Part shown: one piece after another, positions 18,660-27,633 of the stretch
Numbering within the stretch: position 1 is the stretch's first letter
Layout of the letters: every line of letters begins with the position of its first letter
DNA from: Vulcanimicrobiota bacterium
GTDB lineage: Bacteria; Vulcanimicrobiota; Vulcanimicrobiia; Vulcanimicrobiales; Vulcanimicrobiaceae
DNA length: 64,000 nt
Reading direction: 5' to 3'
NCBI GenBank assembly: GCA_003140215.1
Contig: PLJL01000004.1
Span: 1,004,661-1,068,660 of the forward strand
Program-made: the position numbers and the translations under genes
The notes under the pieces: model-generated
What the model was told of the DNA's origin: nothing
What the model saw: the letters and a program-made list of their open reading frames with translations, nothing else
Database searches by the model: none

Positions 18660-18685
18660 CGGGCCCTTCCCTCGGGAAAGGGCCC
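18660..18685. promoter_or_regulatory. strong GC hairpin between divergent genes
   Basis: GGGCCCTTCCC and GGGAAAGGGCCC pair over 11 bp with a 2-nt loop and one bulged base. It lies in the 131-bp space between the small membrane ORF (minus) and the ornithine cyclodeaminase-like gene (plus), so it would sit in one or both 5' leaders. No T-tract follows on either strand, so a classical terminator is unlikely. Confidence 0.4.
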
Positions 18686-18729
18686 CCGCCCGCCGAACTC
18701 CAGCGCCGGCCGACGATGAGGAGCACGCC

Positions 18730-19629
18730 GTGATCTTGCTGGATGAGGCGGACGTTCGCGCCGTCCTGCGCTGGGACGAGCTGATCGCCGCGATGGAGCG
18801 GGCGCTGGCGGACTTCTCGGCCGGCCGGGTGCTGCAGCCGGTGCGCACCATGCTTGCGATCGAAGCCGACAAGCGGTATCTCGGCATCATGCCGGCGGTG
18901 ACCGGCGCGGCGATGGGCGCGAAGCTGGTGAGCTTCTATCCCGGCAACGCCGGCTCGTCGCAGCCGACGCACCTGGCGACGATCGTCCTGTTGCGTCCGC
19001 AGACCGGCGAGCCGCTGGCGGTCATCGACGGGCGCCTCATCACCGAGATGCGGACCGCCGCCGTCTCGGCGGCCGTGACCAAACGGCTGGCCTCGCCGCA
19101 GAGCCGCGTGCTCGCGCTGCTCGGCAGCGGGGTGCAGGCGCAGGCCCATCTCGAGGCGCTGCGGCACGTGGGGTCCTTCGACGAGGTGCGCGTGTGGAGC
19201 CGGACGCCCGAACACGCGCGGCGCTTCGCCGCGGCGCACGGCGTCACGGCGATGCCCGACGCCGAGTCGGCCGTGCGGGATGCCGACGTGGTCGTGACGG
19301 CCACCAACGCGTCCGCGCCGATCTTGCACGGCGCTTGGCTCAAACCCGGCGCCCACGTCAACGCCATAGGTTCGCCGCTGCCCGACCGGCGCGAGCTCGA
19401 TGACGCAGCGATGATGAACCTGCTCGTGGTCGATTCGCGCGCCGCCGTAGCGGCAGAATCCGGCGACGTGATCCTTTCCGGCGCGCAGATTTACGCCGAA
19501 GCCGGCGAGATCTTCGCGGGCACCGTCGCGACCCCGACCGGTCGCACGACGGTGTTCAAGTCGGTGGGACTCGCGGTTGAGGACATCGCCGCGGCGATGC
19601 TCGTGTTCGAGGCCGTATCGGGACGCTGA
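18730..19629 (+). CDS. ornithine cyclodeaminase / mu-crystallin family protein
   Basis: 299 residues. The NAD(P)-binding fold is recognised by VLALLGSGVQAQAHLEALRH and the family segments VRTMLAIEADKRYLGIMPAV, LVSFYPGNAG, DGRLITEMRTAAVSA and PGAHVNAIGSPLPDRREL. Members include ornithine cyclodeaminase, alanine dehydrogenase and delta-1-pyrroline-2-carboxylate reductase; the sequence alone does not separate them. GTG 18730 has GAGGAG 6 nt upstream and gives the usual N-terminus (MILLDEADVRAVL); an ORF open 117 nt further upstream is not supported. Followed by a strong terminator. Confidence 0.88.
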   Translation: MILLDEADVRAVLRWDELIAAMERALADFSAGRVLQPVRTMLAIEADKRYLGIMPAVTGAAMGAKLVSFYPGNAGSSQPTHLATIVLLRPQTGEPLAVIDGRLITEMRTAAVSAAVTKRLASPQSRVLALLGSGVQAQAHLEALRHVGSFDEVRVWSRTPEHARRFAAAHGVTAMPDAESAVRDADVVVTATNASAPILHGAWLKPGAHVNAIGSPLPDRRELDDAAMMNLLVVDSRAAVAAESGDVILSGAQIYAEAGEIFAGTVATPTGRTTVFKSVGLAVEDIAAAMLVFEAVSGR

Positions 19630-19661
19630 ACGGCCCCGACCCAGAGGGTCGGGGCCGTTTG
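19630..19661 (+). terminator. intrinsic terminator after the cyclodeaminase-like gene
   Basis: A perfect 13-bp stem, ACGGCCCCGACCC and GGGTCGGGGCCGT, with a 3-nt AGA loop, followed by TT. It starts just after the stop codon. It may also stop transcripts coming from the porin gene on the other strand. Confidence 0.8.
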
Positions 19662-19703
19662 GTGATGGGGGTGCCGTCGGGTATCAGCGCGCCGCTGACA
19701 TTG

Positions 19704-21251
19704 TCAGAACCGGATCGTGAGCCCGCCCGAGAAGCCCTGGATGTGGCCGCCGGTATAGCAGTGCGGTCCGACGCCGCTCACCGGTGTCGGCGTTACGGTC
19801 GGATCGAATGACGTGATCAGGCTGGCGTCATGACAGTCGGTGGTGAGCCCGCGCCCACCGGCGCCGATGTCGTAGTGCGCGCCGTAGTGGTTGAGCGTAT
19901 CGACGTAGTCCAAGTACCACGACACGTGCGTGTCGATCGCATGGCGGTACTGGAATGCCAGCATGTTCGACATGTTGTCGGGATTGAGGCCGGCCGCGGT
20001 GTTGTGCTGGCCCGGGTCGCCGGGCGACGGGTTCGCGCGAGCCCAGCCGAAGTTGACGTCGTTCTTCGCATCGAACCGGTGCGTCAGTGCCCACCAGAAA
20101 CCGCTGCGCGTGCGCTCGTTCTGGTACTGGATCGCCAGGGGAACGTCGCGCGTCATGACCTCGTAGAGACCGCTCAATGTGGTCCGTTTGTTGAGGCCGA
20201 CTTGGAAGCCGCCCTTGACCGCATGCTCGTCGCCGATGTCGAGTGCAGCCAGTGCGGGATCGCCGATATCACTGGTACGATTGACGTTCTTGTGGATCTC
20301 GTACGCACCCGTCAAGTAGAGGTTTTTGTGATTGTAGTTCGCGCTTACGCTCATGACGTGCGACCAGGAACCGTCGTTGCACGCGGGAGGCAGCGCGCCG
20401 CTACCGGGAACGTTGCCGCCCGAGCAGCTCGACTCGCCCGCCGGGATGCCGTCGGTGAAGGCGTTACGATCTTGTCCCGGGGAGAGCAGCGCGTTGACGG
20501 TCCAGCCCCCGAAGAACGTCTTCGACTCGTACCAGATCGAGTGGTCCAGCCGGGTGCCGAACTCGACGCGGTTGTCGCCGCCGGTGTTGCCCATGACGAT
20601 CGCGTAGTCGTTGATGTGCCCGTTGAAGGGGTTCATGCGCGCCGTCGACGTCTTGTAGGGCGCATCGGTCTTGCCGATCTTGAACGCCCCGATGTTGGTG
20701 TCCAGACCGATGAAGCTGTTGCGTGACGTCAGCGCGCCCTTGACGACCGAGTCGTTGCTGGCGTTGTTGTTGACCGTCCCGGCGGTCGCCGAGATGTCGA
20801 GCTGCGTTTCGAGCTGGTAGAGCAGCGCGCTCTTGGGGCCGAGCTTGTGCCGGCCGCGCACGCCGATGAACGACAGGTTCGTCGAAACGGCCGGCAGCCA
20901 GCTCGTGTTGCCTTGCGGCGAGTCACCGGGCCCCGGGTAGAACTTCTGCAGGCCCTTCGTGGTGTAGTCGAGCGAGAGGTCGAGCTGGCCGTAGAACGTC
21001 ACCGGCTCGCCGCCGATCAAGAACGTCTGGGTCGCGCCCGGCACCTTGGTGATGAACGACCCGGCCGGCGCGGCCGGCGCCGGAGCCGCCTTCTGCGCCC
21101 TGAGGATCTCCATTTGCTTTTGGACGGCGTCCATCTGTTTTTGGAGCGCGTCGAGCTTCGCAGCGACGTCGGGGGCGATGTCGGCACGCGCGATCCCCGT
21201 GGCGCCGAACGCGAACACGCACGCGAATGCGAACGCGAACAACTTCTTCAT
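19704..21251 (-). CDS. outer-membrane porin
   Basis: 515 residues. The signal peptide ends near ATGIARAD. A short coiled coil follows (AAKLDALQKQMDAVQKQME, about residues 22-45), and then a long beta-barrel of alternating hydrophobic strands (VTFYGQLDLSLDYTTKG, FIGVRGRHKLGPKSALLYQL, FKIGKTDAPYKT) ending in ...SGGLTIRF. A final Phe is the usual signal for barrel insertion by BAM. The Arg/Asp-containing strands fit a trimeric general porin (Gram-negative porin family). ATG 21251 gives the clean signal peptide; codons further upstream are not supported. This gene is the best evidence that the organism has an outer membrane. Confidence 0.85.
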   Translation of the reverse strand: MKKLFAFAFACVFAFGATGIARADIAPDVAAKLDALQKQMDAVQKQMEILRAQKAAPAPAAPAGSFITKVPGATQTFLIGGEPVTFYGQLDLSLDYTTKGLQKFYPGPGDSPQGNTSWLPAVSTNLSFIGVRGRHKLGPKSALLYQLETQLDISATAGTVNNNASNDSVVKGALTSRNSFIGLDTNIGAFKIGKTDAPYKTSTARMNPFNGHINDYAIVMGNTGGDNRVEFGTRLDHSIWYESKTFFGGWTVNALLSPGQDRNAFTDGIPAGESSCSGGNVPGSGALPPACNDGSWSHVMSVSANYNHKNLYLTGAYEIHKNVNRTSDIGDPALAALDIGDEHAVKGGFQVGLNKRTTLSGLYEVMTRDVPLAIQYQNERTRSGFWWALTHRFDAKNDVNFGWARANPSPGDPGQHNTAAGLNPDNMSNMLAFQYRHAIDTHVSWYLDYVDTLNHYGAHYDIGAGGRGLTTDCHDASLITSFDPTVTPTPVSGVGPHCYTGGHIQGFSGGLTIRF

Positions 21252-21333
21252 AAGAGTCGAACCCTTTCTCGCAATTGCGACCCCGGCCACCGTCGATCGT
21301 TAGCGTCCCAATGGCTAGGATGCCGTTGCGGGT

Positions 21334-21362
21334 ACGATACCACTACACGGGTCCCGAGTCTA
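21334..21362 (-). promoter_or_regulatory. probable promoter of the porin gene
   Basis: On the minus strand TAGACT (21362-21357), 17 bp, then TATCGT (21339-21334) preceded by TGG, an extended -10. This would give a 5' leader of about 75-80 nt before the porin ATG at 21251. Confidence 0.45.
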
Positions 21363-21634
21363 CGTTGTAGCTGCGGGGCCCTATATCGTGGGGGTAGAGT
21401 TGCTAGATCCCCCTACATGCTGTGAAAAAGAGCGCGGCGACCTCATTCGCCTTGCTCATCGAGGCAATAAGAACCGCGGCGGCCTCGCCGACGCCCGCCC
21501 CTACGCCTTGGGTATTTTGTATACCAACACGCCGACCTTTGTCGACCCCTGCGGAAAGAATCTTTTTTTGCGCCGGGCCCCGCCGGGTGGCGAGCGCCTG
21601 CGACGCGTTCGCCGGCCGCGGGGTTGTAACGACC
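21363..21634. other. intergenic space between porin and thymidine kinase
   Basis: No convincing gene here. It holds a GC-poor patch with an inverted repeat GGTAT-TTTGT-ATACC (21511-21525), a run of seven T after AAAGAATC near 21557-21570, and a loose hairpin of G and C runs near 21389-21418. A reading frame in phase with thymidine kinase is open across most of it, but its translation does not resemble the family. Confidence 0.4.
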
Positions 21635-22195
21635 GTGGCCAAGCTGTATTTCCGCTACTCGGCGATGAACGCGGGGAAATCGACCGCGCTCCTGCAGGTG
21701 GCGCACAACTACGAAGAGCTCGGCCGCGCGGTCTGGATCTTTACCTCGGCGCTCGACGACCGCTACGGCCGGGGTTTGGTGACGTCGCGGCTGGGGCCGC
21801 AGCGCCGCTCGGATATCTTCGACGAGAGCACCGACTTCTACGCGCGCCTCGCCTCCGCCGACGATATCTCATGCGTGCTCGTCGACGAATCGCAGTTCTT
21901 GACGCCGCAGCAGGTGCGCCAGCTGCACCGCTATGCGCACGTGGTCGGCACCCCGGTCATCTGCTACGGGATTCGCAGCGACTTCCTGGGCGAACCGTTC
22001 CCCGGCGCCGCCTATCTGCTCACGTTGGCCGACAGCGTCGAGGAGCTCAAGAACGTCTGCCCGTGCGGCAAGAAGGCCACCATGAACGTGCGCTTCGACG
22101 AGCACGGAACGCGCATCACGGCGGGCGAGCAGATCGCGATCGAGGGTCCGGTGCGCTACGTCCCGATGTGCGGACGCTGCTTCTACGTCCCGTAG
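21635..22195 (+). CDS. tdk: thymidine kinase
   Basis: 186 residues, the usual length. The Walker A is YSAMNAGKSTALLQ as in E. coli Tdk (the segment LYFRYSAMNAGKS is nearly identical). Walker B/DES is VLVDESQFLTPQQV, the lasso region FLGEPFPGAAYLL, and the zinc site is formed by NVCPCGKKA plus PMCGRCFYVP. It phosphorylates thymidine to dTMP in the cytosol for salvage. I chose GTG 21635, which matches the family start; the frame is open to an ATG at 21422 but that adds 71 unrelated residues. Confidence 0.93.
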   Translation: MAKLYFRYSAMNAGKSTALLQVAHNYEELGRAVWIFTSALDDRYGRGLVTSRLGPQRRSDIFDESTDFYARLASADDISCVLVDESQFLTPQQVRQLHRYAHVVGTPVICYGIRSDFLGEPFPGAAYLLTLADSVEELKNVCPCGKKATMNVRFDEHGTRITAGEQIAIEGPVRYVPMCGRCFYVP

Positions 22196-22232
22196 CGCAG
22201 GGGGCCACCGCCGCGGACCTAAACCCCCGCGA

Positions 22233-23018
22233 ATGCGCGTCGCCATCGTCGCCGGGGCTTCGGGCGGAATCGGGTCCGCGACGGCGCGAGCGTTTCTCGA
22301 CGCCGGGATGCACGTCGTGGCTGCTGCTCCGCAGGATGCGCTGCTCGAGGCGCTGGCCGCGGCGCTGCAGCCGTTCGGCGAGCGCGTCGCGATCGTGCCG
22401 ACCGACATCACGCGCCGCCCCGACGTCGACGCGCTGGTGGCGCGAACGCTGGTCCGGTTCGGCCGGGTCGACGTTCTGGCCAACGTCGCGGGGATCGGCT
22501 CGAGCCCGTCGCTGTGCGACTGTACCGACGACGAGATCGAGCGCGTGCTCGCGGTCAACCTGCTCGGCGCGGCGCGGCTCATTCACGCCGTCCTCCCGGT
22601 CATGAAGGCACAGCGCAGCGGCTCGATCGTCAACGTCGGCTCGATCGCCGGCGAAGCGGGCGTGATGGGGATCTACTCGGCCTCGAAGTTCGGATTGCGC
22701 GGGCTCAACGATTCGATCCGGCGCGAGGTGCGTAGCCACGGGATCGGCGTGACGCTGATCGAGCCCGGCTTCGTGCGCACGGCGATGAACCCGTCGATGC
22801 GCAACCTTCCGGGGCCCGAGATCGTCGCCAAAGCGATCGTCGCGGCGGTCGACCGGCCGCGCCGGACGCGGATCGTGCCGGCGAACTACCGCGTGCCGGT
22901 CTTTCTGGCGCGCGCGTTCCCGGCGTTCACCGATCTGGTGTTCGGAAATTCGAGCATCCAGCGCCGGCTCAATCGCGACGCGCGGGCCGAGCGCGCCGCG
23001 GCGGAGCCGCAACGATGA
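22233..23018 (+). CDS. short-chain dehydrogenase/reductase (SDR)
   Basis: 261 residues, classical SDR. Cofactor loop VAGASGGIGSATARAF, NNAG-equivalent NVAGIG (Asn-Val-Ala), catalytic Ser in IVNVGSIAGEAG and YSASKFG (Tyr and Lys). The C-terminal extension from about residue 205 resembles retinol-dehydrogenase-like members. No acidic residue at the end of strand 2 favours NADPH. It overlaps the next SDR by 4 nt (ATGA), which suggests joint action, but the substrate is unknown. Confidence 0.88.
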   Translation: MRVAIVAGASGGIGSATARAFLDAGMHVVAAAPQDALLEALAAALQPFGERVAIVPTDITRRPDVDALVARTLVRFGRVDVLANVAGIGSSPSLCDCTDDEIERVLAVNLLGAARLIHAVLPVMKAQRSGSIVNVGSIAGEAGVMGIYSASKFGLRGLNDSIRREVRSHGIGVTLIEPGFVRTAMNPSMRNLPGPEIVAKAIVAAVDRPRRTRIVPANYRVPVFLARAFPAFTDLVFGNSSIQRRLNRDARAERAAAEPQR

Positions 23019-23863
23019 GCGGCGCGCGCGCCGAGGCCGTGGTCGTGACCGGGGCTTCGAGCGGGATCGGTGCCGCGACGGTGAGCCGGCTGGCCCGCGA
23101 CGGGTTCATCGCTTACGCGGGCGTGCGCACCGAGGCCGATGCGGCGCGTGTCGCGACGCTGAGCGAAAACATTCGCCCATTGCAGCTCGACGTCACGGAT
23201 CGCGACTCGATCGCGGCCGCCGCCGCAGCGGTCGGCGCGAGCGGCCATCCGCTGCGCGGGGTGGTGAACAACGCCGGTATCGCCGTCGCCGGGCCGTTGG
23301 AGTTTCTGCCCGTCGACGAGTTGCGCCGCCAATTCGAGATCAACGTATTCGGCGCGGTCGAAACGACGCAAGCGTTTCTGCCGCTGCTGCGCGCGTCGCG
23401 CGGCCGGGTCGTCTTCGTCGGCTCGATCTCCGGCCGTCTGGCGGTCCCCTTCATCGCGCCGTACAGCGCTTCGAAGTTCGCCTTGCGCGCGCTCGCCGAT
23501 GCCTTGCGCGTCGAGCTGCGGCCGGCCGGGATCGACGTGGCGCTGGTCGAGCCGAGCTCGGTGCAGACGCCGATCTGGCAGAAAGGCCGCGATTCGCGCG
23601 AGCGGCTGCTCGCGCTGCTGCCCGCCAAGGCGCAGGAGTACTACGCCGCGCAGATCGAGGCGATGTTCGCCACGACCGCGCGCGAAGAACGCATCGCGAT
23701 GCCGGTCGAACGCGTCGCTGCGGCGATCGTCCACGCGCTCGTCGCGCGCAAGCCGCGCGCGCGCTACCTGCTCGGCGCGGGAGCCCGTGCCGGCAGCGTC
23801 GTCGCGCTGCTCCCGACGGCACTGCGCGACCGCGCGCTGCGCGCCTCGCTCAAGCTCCCGTAG
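23015..23863 (+). CDS. short-chain dehydrogenase/reductase (SDR), coupled to the preceding one
   Basis: 282 residues. Cofactor loop VTGASSGIGAATVSRL, VNNAGIAVAG, catalytic Ser in VFVGSISGRLAVPF and YSASKFALRALADALR. The C-terminal part VPVERVAAAIVHALVARKPRARYLLGAG is typical of the 17-beta-hydroxysteroid/retinol dehydrogenase-like branch. Starts inside the stop of the first SDR. It ends one base before the stop of the convergent PPK2 gene. Confidence 0.88.
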   Translation: MSGARAEAVVVTGASSGIGAATVSRLARDGFIAYAGVRTEADAARVATLSENIRPLQLDVTDRDSIAAAAAAVGASGHPLRGVVNNAGIAVAGPLEFLPVDELRRQFEINVFGAVETTQAFLPLLRASRGRVVFVGSISGRLAVPFIAPYSASKFALRALADALRVELRPAGIDVALVEPSSVQTPIWQKGRDSRERLLALLPAKAQEYYAAQIEAMFATTAREERIAMPVERVAAAIVHALVARKPRARYLLGAGARAGSVVALLPTALRDRALRASLKLP

Positions 23864-24700
23864 TCAGCCCGGCGCCGATTGCGCGGCGTGGTACTTGCGC
23901 CGGATCTCCTCGATGTCGACGGTCGGCTGGGGTAGCGCGAAGTCGAGATCGTCGAGCGTCTCGACCACGATGCGGGCTACGGCGAGGTTGCGAAACCATT
24001 TGTGGTTGGCGGGGATGACGTACCACGGCGCGCGGTGCGTGCTGGTCCGTTCCAGCGCGGCCTCATAGGCTTTGCGATAGGCGCCCCAGTGCTCGCGCTC
24101 GGTGTAGTCGGACTCGCTGATCTTCCAACGGTGATCGGGCTCGTCGAGTCGGCGGGCAAATCGGCGCAGCTGCTCGTCCTTGGAGATGTGCAGAAAAAAC
24201 TTGAGGATGTGCGTGCCGGCCCCGACGAGATTCTTCTCGAACTCGACGATGCGCTCGTAGCGCTTGGACCAGACGTCTTCGGGGACCGATTCGTGGACGC
24301 GCGGCACCAGCACGTCCTCGTAGTGCGAGCGGTTGAAGATCGTGATGTGCCCGCGCGCCGGCGTGACCTTGTGCACGCGCCACAGGAAGTCGTGCGCGGC
24401 TTCGACGGCGGTCGGCGCTTTGAACGGGTGCGCGCTCGCTCCCTGGGGGTTCATCGCACCGAAGACGTGCTTGACGGTGCCGTCCTTGCCGCCGGCATCG
24501 GGTGCTTGCAGCACGATGAGCACCGAGCGGGTGTGTTCGGCGTACAAGCGGTACTGGAGCTTGCGCAGGCGCTCGACGTCGTTCGCCATCGTGCTCTGAG
24601 CGGCGGCCTCGCCGCCGTGCTTTCCCGCATACGACGGGTCGATGTCGTCGAGCCGGACCGTGCTGCCGGGTTTGACGACGAACTTCCGGCGATAGTTCAT
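23864..24700 (-). CDS. polyphosphate kinase 2 family polyphosphate:nucleotide phosphotransferase
   Basis: 278 residues with a P-loop-kinase fold: Walker A LIVLQAPDAGGKDGTVKHV, lid and Walker B segments FNRSHYEDVLVPRVH, and LKFFLHISKDEQLRRFARR. These are strongly conserved in the one-domain PPK2 proteins that use polyphosphate to phosphorylate (d)NDP or NMP. The N-terminal FVVKPGSTVRLDDIDPSY is also typical. ATG 24700 is the family start; the frame is open far upstream but not homologous. No clear Shine-Dalgarno. Confidence 0.92.
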   Translation of the reverse strand: MNYRRKFVVKPGSTVRLDDIDPSYAGKHGGEAAAQSTMANDVERLRKLQYRLYAEHTRSVLIVLQAPDAGGKDGTVKHVFGAMNPQGASAHPFKAPTAVEAAHDFLWRVHKVTPARGHITIFNRSHYEDVLVPRVHESVPEDVWSKRYERIVEFEKNLVGAGTHILKFFLHISKDEQLRRFARRLDEPDHRWKISESDYTEREHWGAYRKAYEAALERTSTHRAPWYVIPANHKWFRNLAVARIVVETLDDLDFALPQPTVDIEEIRRKYHAAQSAPG

Positions 24701-24816
24701 GCGCGGCCAGTTCGGTGCGGACGGGACGCTTCCGTCGACCCGGGCAAGACCCCCGGGGGGCGCTTGCTTGCCCGCGTCCGGCGCCCGAAAAGCCCGCCGA
24801 CCGGAGCATCCCGGGG

Positions 24817-24846
24817 GTGGCATCGGGGTACCGGCCGTGATATGAT
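24817..24846 (+). promoter_or_regulatory. possible promoter for the rpsR-rplI-lonC-dnaB cluster
   Basis: GTGGCA (24817-24822), 18 bp, then TATGAT (24841-24846) preceded by TGA, an extended -10. It lies about 130 bp before rpsR in the 274-bp space 24701-24974, which has no supported gene. Confidence 0.4.
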
Positions 24847-24974
24847 GCCCGCTGCTGCTCCCGGGCAGCGCCGTCCACCCGGACGGGGTCGTGACGCCTT
24901 TGGGCGCCACGTGTGTAGGGCGGGACCCGCTCCCGCCGCTTTCCACCTACATCATCACGAGGTTCACCCCACCC

Positions 24975-25229
24975 ATGCCGCCACCCAAAGGCAAGCGCGC
25001 GTCGGCGAAAAAAGATCGCCGTCCGAAGCGCAAGGTCTGTAATTTCTGCGCGGAGCGCTCCGAGTCGTTGGACTACAAAGACACGACGCGGCTGCGCAAG
25101 TACATCAGCGAGCGCGGGAAGATCCTGCCCCGCCGCATCTCCGGCAACTGCGCCTCGCACCAGCGGGCGCTGACGACCGCCGTGAAGCGCGCGCGCGTCA
25201 TCGCGCTGCTGCCCTTCGTGGTCCAGTAG
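24975..25229 (+). CDS. rpsR: 30S ribosomal protein S18
   Basis: 84 residues, with the strongly conserved S18 core: [38 protein letters not shown] and [19 protein letters not shown]. The Cys pair (CNFC) plus later Cys may bind zinc, as in zinc-type S18 forms. The frame is open to 24891, but the extra residues are not S18. First gene of a conserved translation/replication cluster; rplI follows after 11 bp. The usual rpsF and ssb neighbours are absent here. Confidence 0.97.
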   Translation: MPPPKGKRASAKKDRRPKRKVCNFCAERSESLDYKDTTRLRKYISERGKILPRRISGNCASHQRALTTAVKRARVIALLPFVVQ

Positions 25230-25240
25230 GAGGCTCGGCA

Positions 25241-25690
25241 GTGAAGGTCATTCTCACCGGCGACGTCAAGCCGCTGGGCTCGCGCGGCACCGTGGTCGAT
25301 GTCGCGGACGGCTACGCCAACAACTATCTATTCCGGCAGGGGCTCGCCGTGGTTGCGACGCCGGGGGCGATGAAGCAGCTCGAGCAGCAGCAGAACGCCA
25401 AGAAGCGCAAACAGGCCGAAGAGGTCGCCAACGCCCAAGACGTCGCGACCCAGCTCGAACAAGCCGTCATCCGCGTCGCCGCGAAGGCGGGCGGCAACGG
25501 CCGCCTGTTCGGCACCGTCACCAACACGCAGGTCGCCGACGCGCTGCACGAGCAGCTCGGCGTGACGATCGATCGTCACAAGATCGAGATGAAGGACGGG
25601 ATCAAGGCGCTGGGCACCTACCCCGTGGAGATCCGGCTCGGGAACAACATCATCGCGAAATCAGCGGTACAGGTCGTCGCGCTGAAGTAA
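25241..25690 (+). CDS. rplI: 50S ribosomal protein L9
   Basis: 149 residues in the usual two-domain form: the N-terminal rRNA-binding domain MKVILTGDVKPLGSRGTVVDV ... GYANNYLFRQGLAV, a long connecting helix (about 45-75) and the C-terminal domain with NGRLFGTVTNTQVADAL. Standard partner of rpsR; AGGAGG precedes the GTG/ATG region with good spacing. No anomalies. Confidence 0.97.
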   Translation: MKVILTGDVKPLGSRGTVVDVADGYANNYLFRQGLAVVATPGAMKQLEQQQNAKKRKQAEEVANAQDVATQLEQAVIRVAAKAGGNGRLFGTVTNTQVADALHEQLGVTIDRHKIEMKDGIKALGTYPVEIRLGNNIIAKSAVQVVALK

Positions 25691-25719
25691 GTCGCGAGCG
25701 CGGGAGGCAACGAATTCCA

Positions 25720-27633
25720 GTGCGACTGCGCGCCGACGAGAAGCTGCGCCGGGAGATCGCGGCGCTCTACGACGTTCTCAGCGAGACGCTGGGAACCGAT
25801 AAGGTCGTCATGCGCGCCGGCAAGCTCGACACGCTCAAGGAGATGCGCTCGCGCGCCATCCCCGACCGGCTGCTGGCCCTCCAACGCCTGGTGTTCGAGG
25901 ATCCGACGCTCGAGGCGCGCCCCGCCAAGGCGCAATACCGCAAGGTTATCGCCCAGATCGAGGACCGGCTCGCCGATCTGGTCGCGCAGCGCACCGTGGG
26001 CGATCAGATCGAGTCGCGCATCAACGTCAAGATGGTGCAGCGCCACCAGGACTACTTGCGCGAGCTCAAGCTCGAAGCGTTGCGCGAGGAAGGCGGTCCG
26101 GAGACGCCGGCGACGCGGCAGCGGATGGCTGAGCTCGAAGCGCTCGACGCGCGCGGGCTCGCGCGCGCGGCGCTCGACGTGCTGCGCCCCAAGTCGCTCG
26201 ACGAGGTCGTGGGCCAAGAGCCGGCCATCCGGGCGCTCATCGCCAAGCTGGCCTCGCCGTACCCGCAGCACGTGATCCTCTACGGGCCGCCCGGGGTGGG
26301 CAAGACGACCGTTGCGCGGTTGGCGCTCGAGCTGGCCAAGGCGCGCCCGCACGCGCCGTTCACGCCCGGCGCGCCGTTCGTCGAGGCGGCCGGCACCACG
26401 CTGCGCTGGGACCATCGCGAAACGACCAACCCGCTGTTGGGCAGCGTCCACGACCCGATCTATCAGGGCGCGCGCCGGGACTTCGCCGACAGTGCGGTCC
26501 CCGAGCCGAAGCTGGGGCTGGTGACGCGCGCGCACGGCGGCGTGCTGTTCATCGACGAGATCGGCGAGATGGATCCGGCGATGCAGACCCGCCTGCTCAA
26601 AGTGCTCGAGGACAAGCGCGTCACCTTCGAGTCGTCGTACTACGACGAGCACGACCCCAACGTCCCCGCCTACGTCAAGAAGTTGTTCCGCGACGGTGCG
26701 CCGGCGGATTTCGTGCTGATCGGCGCGACGACGCGCGATCCCGAGGCGATCGACGCCGCGATCCGCTCGCGCTGTGCGGCGGTGTACTTCGAACCGCTCA
26801 CGCAGGCCCAGGTGGCGCGCATCGTCTCCGAAGCGGCCCAGCGGTTGGGTGCCAAGGTCGCGCGCCGCGTCCCCGGCCTCGTTGCGTCGTACACGATCGA
26901 GGGTCGCAAAGCGGTGCAGATTCTGGCCGATGCCTACGGCCATGCGCTCGAGCGGGCCGGCGGAACCCGCAGCGCGACGGTGCGCGACGACGACGTGCTC
27001 GAGGTCGTGCAAGCCGGACGGATCGCGCAGCACACCCCGGCCCGTGCGCGCCGCGCGCGCGAGCTCGGTAAAGCGTACGGTCTGGGCGTGATCCAATACG
27101 TCGGCTCCATCGTCGAGATCGAGGCGGCGGCGTTCCCGGCGCGCGAGCAGCGCAAAGGGTCGGTTCGCTTCAACGACACGGCCGGCTCGATGGCGCGCGA
27201 CGCGGTGTTCAACGCGGCCTCGGTCATCCGCGCGGTGGCGGGGATCGATCCGGCCGACCACGATCTGCACGTCAACGTGGTGGGCGGCGGCAACATCGAC
27301 GGACCCTCGGCAGGGCTCGCATTTTTCCTGGCTCTGTACAGCGCGCTGGCGCAGGCACCGTTGCCGCAGGACGTCGCGGTGACGGGGGAGGTGTCACTGA
27401 CCGGAAACGTACGCGCCGTCGGCGGCGTGGTCGAGAAACTTTACGCCGCTCGGCAAGCCGGGATGCGGGCGATCGTGCTGCCGCGCGAGAACGCCCGCGA
27501 GATCGAGGCGACCCCCGAGGGAATTGCCGTGATCCCCGTCGGAACGGTGGTCGAGGCGCTCGCGGCGCTCGGCATCCGCGCCCCCGCACCGCCCGCGCTC
27601 CGCGCGCGAACCCGCCCGAAAGTCTCACGGTGA
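25720..27633 (+). CDS. Lon-family ATP-dependent protease, LonC-like
   Basis: 637 residues. It lacks the classic LAN substrate domain and instead begins with a coiled-coil-rich region (about 1-150). The AAA+ module has Walker A GPPGVGKTT (K195) and Walker B VLFIDEIGEMD, with sensor-like GATTRDPEAID. The C-terminal protease domain has the catalytic dyad Ser530 (DGPSAGLAFFLALYSAL) and Lys573 (VVEKLYAARQAG); the 43-residue spacing matches Lon. It degrades misfolded or regulatory proteins in the cytosol. GTG start with GGAGG upstream at somewhat long spacing. It overlaps dnaB by 4 nt. Confidence 0.9.
   Translation: MRLRADEKLRREIAALYDVLSETLGTDKVVMRAGKLDTLKEMRSRAIPDRLLALQRLVFEDPTLEARPAKAQYRKVIAQIEDRLADLVAQRTVGDQIESRINVKMVQRHQDYLRELKLEALREEGGPETPATRQRMAELEALDARGLARAALDVLRPKSLDEVVGQEPAIRALIAKLASPYPQHVILYGPPGVGKTTVARLALELAKARPHAPFTPGAPFVEAAGTTLRWDHRETTNPLLGSVHDPIYQGARRDFADSAVPEPKLGLVTRAHGGVLFIDEIGEMDPAMQTRLLKVLEDKRVTFESSYYDEHDPNVPAYVKKLFRDGAPADFVLIGATTRDPEAIDAAIRSRCAAVYFEPLTQAQVARIVSEAAQRLGAKVARRVPGLVASYTIEGRKAVQILADAYGHALERAGGTRSATVRDDDVLEVVQAGRIAQHTPARARRARELGKAYGLGVIQYVGSIVEIEAAAFPAREQRKGSVRFNDTAGSMARDAVFNAASVIRAVAGIDPADHDLHVNVVGGGNIDGPSAGLAFFLALYSALAQAPLPQDVAVTGEVSLTGNVRAVGGVVEKLYAARQAGMRAIVLPRENAREIEATPEGIAVIPVGTVVEALAALGIRAPAPPALRARTRPKVSR

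Noticed and set aside
21422-21634. N-terminal extension of thymidine kinase
   Set aside because: The extra 71 residues look unlike Tdk; the GTG at 21635 matches the family start.
25618-27270. 550-codon minus-strand ORF opposite lonC
   Set aside because: Arg-rich, low-complexity translation typical of an antisense shadow in GC-rich DNA; lonC on the plus strand has full Lon motifs.
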